From assembly GCA_016234935.1 (NCBI GenBank), contig JACRNL010000011.1, positions 62,001-126,000 of the forward strand: a DNA stretch of 64,000 nt, written 5' to 3'. Positions 60,724 through 64,000 of this stretch are shown piece by piece. The notes under the pieces are model-generated. The model searched no databases, was not told where the DNA came from, and was given only the letters and a program-made list of their open reading frames with translations. The DNA is from Deltaproteobacteria bacterium. Its GTDB lineage: Bacteria; Desulfobacterota; GWC2-55-46. The position numbers and the translations under genes are program-made. Position 1 is the stretch's first letter, and each line of letters opens with the position of its first letter.

Positions 60724-61713
60724 ATGGAAAGATACCTGAAGCCCAAAAGGGCGCACGCTATAATAGAACGTTTCAAGAAGGCGCGGGTGCTCGTCATCGG
60801 CGACCTGATAATGGACCACTTCATCTGGGGAAAGGTAAGGCGCATCTCCCCGGAGGCCCCTGTGCCTGTGGTGGAGGTCACGTCGGAGAGCCTGATGCTC
60901 GGCGGCTCGGCAAATGTCGTCAATAACATATTCAGCATGGGCGGCCACGCCCTTGTCACCGGCGTGGCGGGCAGGGACGACGACGGCAAAAAACTTTTGA
61001 AAATGCTCGAGGACAGGAAGATACCCTCCGGGGGCGTGATCATAGACGCGAAAAGGCCGACGACCATCAAAACGCGCGTCATCGCGCACAGCCAGCAGGT
61101 CGTGCGCTTTGACCGCGAGAAAAAGGACAGGGTCGGCCAGGCCACCGCCGGGAAGGTCATGGACTACATCAGAAAGAGCGCGAAGAATGTTGACGTCATA
61201 GTGATATCGGACTACGCCAAGGGCCTCATAACCGAAACCCTCGTTGAGGAGACCGGTGAGATATGCCGCAGGCTTGATAAGCCGGTTGCCGTTGATCCCA
61301 AGGTCGAGCACTTTGATTACTACAAGGGCGTTACCATCGTTACGCCCAATAATCAGGAGGCGTCGCTTGCCTCCGGCGTGGAGATAACCGGCGATGCGTC
61401 GCTCCGCAGGGCAGGGGAGATTCTCCTTAACAGGCTTGAATGCGCCGCCCTGCTCATCACGCGTGGAGAAAGCGGGATGAGCCTCTTTGAGGACAACGCC
61501 GACACGCACATACCGACCGTCGCAAGAGAGGTCTTTGACGTAAGCGGCGCCGGAGACACCGTTATCGCCACGCTCTCTCTCGCGCTTGCCGCAGGGGCGA
61601 GCTTCAAGGAGGCTGCCGTCCTTGCGAACTTCGCCGCGGGCATCGTCGTCGGCAAGATCGGCACGGCCACGCTTACCACCGCAGAGCTTGCCGAGGCGGT
61701 AGCGCGCGGGTGA
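60724..61713 (+). CDS. hldA: D-glycero-beta-D-manno-heptose-7-phosphate kinase
   Basis: PfkB-type kinase (HldA, or the N-domain of HldE/RfaE1). VIGDLIMDHFIWGKVRRISP and LGGSANVVNNIFSMGG at the N-terminus; catalytic FDVSGAGDTVIATLSLALAAG near residue 280. 329 residues, with no C-terminal nucleotidyltransferase, so a separate HldC is needed elsewhere. Lies 2 bp after waaG and acts after GmhA (35678). Confidence 0.95.
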   Translation: MERYLKPKRAHAIIERFKKARVLVIGDLIMDHFIWGKVRRISPEAPVPVVEVTSESLMLGGSANVVNNIFSMGGHALVTGVAGRDDDGKKLLKMLEDRKIPSGGVIIDAKRPTTIKTRVIAHSQQVVRFDREKKDRVGQATAGKVMDYIRKSAKNVDVIVISDYAKGLITETLVEETGEICRRLDKPVAVDPKVEHFDYYKGVTIVTPNNQEASLASGVEITGDASLRRAGEILLNRLECAALLITRGESGMSLFEDNADTHIPTVAREVFDVSGAGDTVIATLSLALAAGASFKEAAVLANFAAGIVVGKIGTATLTTAELAEAVARG

Positions 61714-61723
61714 CGTCTAAGAT

Positions 61724-62266
61724 ATGAGAACAAGGGAACCGGACAAGGTGAAACTTTTTGCAAGCCTTTTTACGGCTGACCCGGCGCTTTTCGCGGAGGC
61801 GCTCCGTAGGCTTGAGGACAGGTTCGGGCCGGTTGACGTCCTGAGCGGGCCGCTGGACTTCACCAATACCGATTATTACGAAGAGGAGTTCGGACAGGGG
61901 CTTGTAAGAAAGGCCGTGTCCTTCGAGCGGCATGTCTGCGCGGACGAACTGGCCGAGATAAAGCTCTTTACCAATTCCATTGAGGACGGTTTTCTTTCGC
62001 CTGCTAAAAAGAGGCGCGTAAACATCGATCCGGGGCTTCTTTCGCTTGAGAGGCTTGTCCTTGCCTCGTGCAAGAACTTCGCGCACAGGATATATCTCGG
62101 CTCAGGCGTCTACGGCGACATCACGCTCATCTACACGAGGAGCGGCTGGAAGCCGCTTGAGTGGACGTATCCGGATTATAAAGACGAACGTATGCGCAGG
62201 ATATTGACGCAGATGCGGATGCGCTATGCGTTCAGGACGGGCAAGCGTCTTTCAAGCCATTTCTGA
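61724..62266 (+). CDS. DUF4416 family protein
   Basis: 180 residues, soluble. Conserved features: KVKLFASLFTADPALFAEAL, SGPLDFTNTDYYEEEFG, NIDPGLLSLERLVLASCKNF, AHRIYLGSGVYGDITLIY, WTYPDYKDE. The family is found mostly in Deltaproteobacteria and related phyla; function unknown, sometimes labelled GTP-binding without evidence visible here (no P-loop). Between hldA and yicC. Confidence 0.88.
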   Translation: MRTREPDKVKLFASLFTADPALFAEALRRLEDRFGPVDVLSGPLDFTNTDYYEEEFGQGLVRKAVSFERHVCADELAEIKLFTNSIEDGFLSPAKKRRVNIDPGLLSLERLVLASCKNFAHRIYLGSGVYGDITLIYTRSGWKPLEWTYPDYKDERMRRILTQMRMRYAFRTGKRLSSHF

Positions 62267-62281
62267 AGGGAGATTACGGGT

Positions 62282-63169
62282 TTGATTAAAAGCATGACAG
62301 GCTATGGCCGGAGCGATTTTCAGGCGGCCGCTCCGGAGGGCGAGGCGAAGGAGGGTTTTTATATAGAGATAAAGTCCCTTAACCACCGCTTTCTCGACAT
62401 CAGCAGCCGCCTGCCGGAGCGTTTCTTCGCCCTTGAGCACCGCTTAAGGGACGAGATAAAGAAAAGATTTTCGCGCGGCGCCGTTACGCTTATTTTGAAC
62501 TCCGACGGCGCGCAGCGGCAGGAGCTGAAGCTGAACCTCGACGTCGCCAAGACGTATCTCGATGCCGCCGAAACGCTGCAGGAAGATCTTGACGTTGACG
62601 GCGAGCTTGACGCGCAGTTTTTTTTGAAGCTGAAGGATATCTTCACCGCGGGCAGGAAGGAGCTTGACGCCGAGGCGCTCTGGGAGCCGCTGAAGAACGG
62701 CCTTTACGCGGCCTTTGAGCAGATGGATGCGTGGCGCGTCAAGGAAGGCCGGGCGCTCAGGGACGACCTTGAAAAAAGGCTCTGCGCGCTCGAAGGGTTT
62801 ATCGCGAAGGTTGAAGCGCTTTCCCCTCAGTCCCTTGCCGCTTACAGGGAGCGGCTGAAGACCGAGATGGAAAGGATATTGGGCGGCAGGGTGGACGAGG
62901 CGAGGCTCCTTCAGGAGGCCGCCGTCTTTGCCCAGAGGAGCGATTTCAGCGAAGAAACGGTCAGGATAAAAAGCCACGTGGAGATGTTCAGGAACTACCT
63001 GAAGGCCGATGAACCGGTCGGTAAAAGGCTTGACTTCCTCTGTCAGGAGTTTTTGCGCGAGGCCAACACCATCGCATCCAAGGCCAACGACGCGCCTATA
63101 ACGCAGACGGTCGTAGAGATAAAGGGCGAGCTTGAGAAGATACGGGAGCAGGTGCAGAACGTGGAGTAG
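62282..63169 (+). CDS. yicC: YicC family endoribonuclease
   Basis: Starts at TTG 62282 with the canonical IKSMTGYGRSDFQ; IEIKSLNHRFLDISSRLPER near residue 30, and C-terminal EETVRIKSHVEMFRNYLKAD, LDFLCQEFLREANTIASKAND plus EIKGELEKIREQVQNVE. YicC of E. coli and YloC of Bacillus have been described as RNases. 295 residues. The usual partner gmk follows, separated here by a MITE. Confidence 0.95.
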   Translation: MIKSMTGYGRSDFQAAAPEGEAKEGFYIEIKSLNHRFLDISSRLPERFFALEHRLRDEIKKRFSRGAVTLILNSDGAQRQELKLNLDVAKTYLDAAETLQEDLDVDGELDAQFFLKLKDIFTAGRKELDAEALWEPLKNGLYAAFEQMDAWRVKEGRALRDDLEKRLCALEGFIAKVEALSPQSLAAYRERLKTEMERILGGRVDEARLLQEAAVFAQRSDFSEETVRIKSHVEMFRNYLKADEPVGKRLDFLCQEFLREANTIASKANDAPITQTVVEIKGELEKIREQVQNVE

Positions 63170-63290
63170 CGGCTGCTGAAAACGCCCCATCTACGTCGTT
63201 GTCCGCGTCGTTCGTCACTGCGGCGTGCCCAAAAGCACGCCTCATTCCTCTCTCCTTGACGCCTAGTAGTTGGGGCGTTTTGAGCAGCCT
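63170..63290. mobile_element. MITE-like element, family C copy 4 (inverse of copy 1)
   Basis: Left end CGGCTGCTGAAAACGCCCC, right end GGGGCGTTTTGAGCAGCC. Central hairpin GCGTGC-CCAAAA-GCACGC. Most of its length matches copy 1 (4692-4819) in the opposite orientation. It starts one base after the yicC stop. Confidence 0.85.
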
Positions 63291-63322
63291 TACCTTTGAG
63301 CAGGCCTATAAAAAGGCCCCAT

Positions 63323-63349
63323 CCCCCGCTTCAAACATGCGAGGGCAGG
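63323..63349. repeat. Palindromic repeat B10, intergenic
   Basis: CCCCCGCTTCAAACATG followed by CGAGGGCAGG, between the MITE and gmk. Confidence 0.82.
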
Positions 63350-63419
63350 CTGCGGCGTAGCGGCAATTTTCTTGCGGCAACATCCGCCGCGTTTAACGGC
63401 AGTGAGGAAAATTATAAAC

Positions 63420-64000
63420 ATGAAGGGCATTCCGTTCATAGTGTCGGCCCCGTCGGGCGCGGGCAAGACAACGCTTTGCGCGAAGGCGGTTGCTTTTTTC
63501 GCGGATTTAAGGCATTCTGTATCCTACACCACAAGGCTGCCTCGTTTGGGCGAGGTTGACGGGGTTGACTATCGTTTCGTTGACAATGCAGAGTTCGACC
63601 GTATGGTAAAGGCCGGAGAATTCCTTGAATATGCCGGAGTCCACGGAAAAAGATACGGCACGTCAAGGGGTGACCTTGACCGGCTTTTGTCCGGCGGCTA
63701 TGACGCGATGCTCGACATAGACGTGCAGGGCGCAAAGAGCGTCAGGGAGAAGATCGGCGGCGGCGTCTATATCTTCATCCTTCCGCCTTCGGTCGAGGCA
63801 TGCAGGCAGAGGCTCAATTCCCGCGGCAAGGACAGCGCCGAGGAGATAGAAAAGAGGCTGGCCATCGCCATCGAGGAAATAAAAAAGGCCTCTGATTACG
63901 AGTATGTCATCATCAACGACGATATAAACGACGCATTCGAGAGGCTCAAGGCGGTAATCATAGCGGAAAAGTCAAAGAAGGCTTGCAGCAGGGAGAAGGT
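63420..64000 (+). CDS. gmk: Guanylate kinase, 3' end cut by the window
   Basis: Phosphorylates GMP to GDP. ATG 63420 follows GAGGAAAATTATAAAC. The P-loop is FIVSAPSGAGKTTLC; SVSYTTRLPRLGEVDGVDY and FLEYAGVHGKRYGTS bind GMP; LDIDVQGAKSVRE and IFILPPSVEACRQRLNSRGKD follow, with the Arg of the lid. 193 codons are visible without a stop; the family is about 205 residues, so only the C-terminal tip is missing. The RLG in place of the common RPGE-type sequence after TTR is a small departure. Confidence 0.95.
   Translation, partial: MKGIPFIVSAPSGAGKTTLCAKAVAFFADLRHSVSYTTRLPRLGEVDGVDYRFVDNAEFDRMVKAGEFLEYAGVHGKRYGTSRGDLDRLLSGGYDAMLDIDVQGAKSVREKIGGGVYIFILPPSVEACRQRLNSRGKDSAEEIEKRLAIAIEEIKKASDYEYVIINDDINDAFERLKAVIIAEKSKKACSREK

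Overview
The window is a chromosomal segment of a Gram-negative bacterium that makes a heptose-containing LPS core and is moderately GC-rich. Operon content (argH-small lipoprotein-lysA-dapF-dapA-dapB, a DsbC-like protein with a CxxCH motif, DUF4416, yicC-gmk) and the type of repeats suggest a deltaproteobacterial (Desulfobacterota) or Nitrospirota lineage. That placement is inference: no rRNA is present. There is no transposase, integrase, phage module or CRISPR array.

Layout. 1-721: 3' part of an AT-rich HEPN-type gene, then a repeat-filled gap. 1043-11766: leftward alanine dehydrogenase, then a rightward housekeeping run (M50 protease, trpS, scpA, scpB/rluB, HhH-GPD glycosylase, mutL, miaA, two exported proteins, pgsA). 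11778-19711: prfC (-), an ABC-F ATPase, a dense repeat block, an AT-rich XRE regulator/lipoprotein pair, a DJ-1 protein and a YyaL/DUF255 protein. 19881-26168: an ANTAR response regulator, then a TPP riboswitch with terminator driving a thiamine operon (HydG/ThiH-like radical SAM enzyme, thiS, thiG, lgt, thiE, thiC). 26275-39868: mostly leftward genes: diguanylate cyclase, tRNA-Thr, DsbC-like, dapB, dapA, dapF, lysA, a 41-residue LptM-like lipoprotein, argH, a deoxyhypusine-synthase-like protein, gmhA, M29 aminopeptidase, YhcC radical SAM protein, NFACT protein. 40287-64000: a long rightward LPS cluster with six GT9 heptosyltransferase-type enzymes, four GT4 and two GT2 transferases, a GT39-type transferase, PAP2, flippase-like, deacetylase, methyltransferase, O-antigen ligase and HldA genes, ending in DUF4416, yicC and gmk (cut by the window end).

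GmhA and HldA supply steps of ADP-heptose synthesis; the GT9/GT4 enzymes would use it to build the core, WaaL would attach polymer, and the PAP2/GT2/GT39/flippase-like genes suggest polyprenol-linked sugar modification. Many genes overlap by 4 bases (ATGA, GTGA, TTGA), indicating translational coupling.

The most unusual property is repeat invasion of coding sequence. Two short palindromic families (called A and B here) lie in frame inside at least 14 protein genes, including thiE, waaF, the NFACT gene and most of the LPS transferases. A third, MITE-like family (C, about 120-190 bp with a covarying central hairpin) and an 18-bp hairpin family (D) sit between genes and in two cases provide a stop codon. 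This resembles the Rickettsia palindromic elements in principle but the sequences differ. Other points: a 365-bp same-strand overlap of scpB and rluB encoding opposite-charge tails, and a thiamine-operon ThiH homologue carrying the CX2CX22C signature of HydG.
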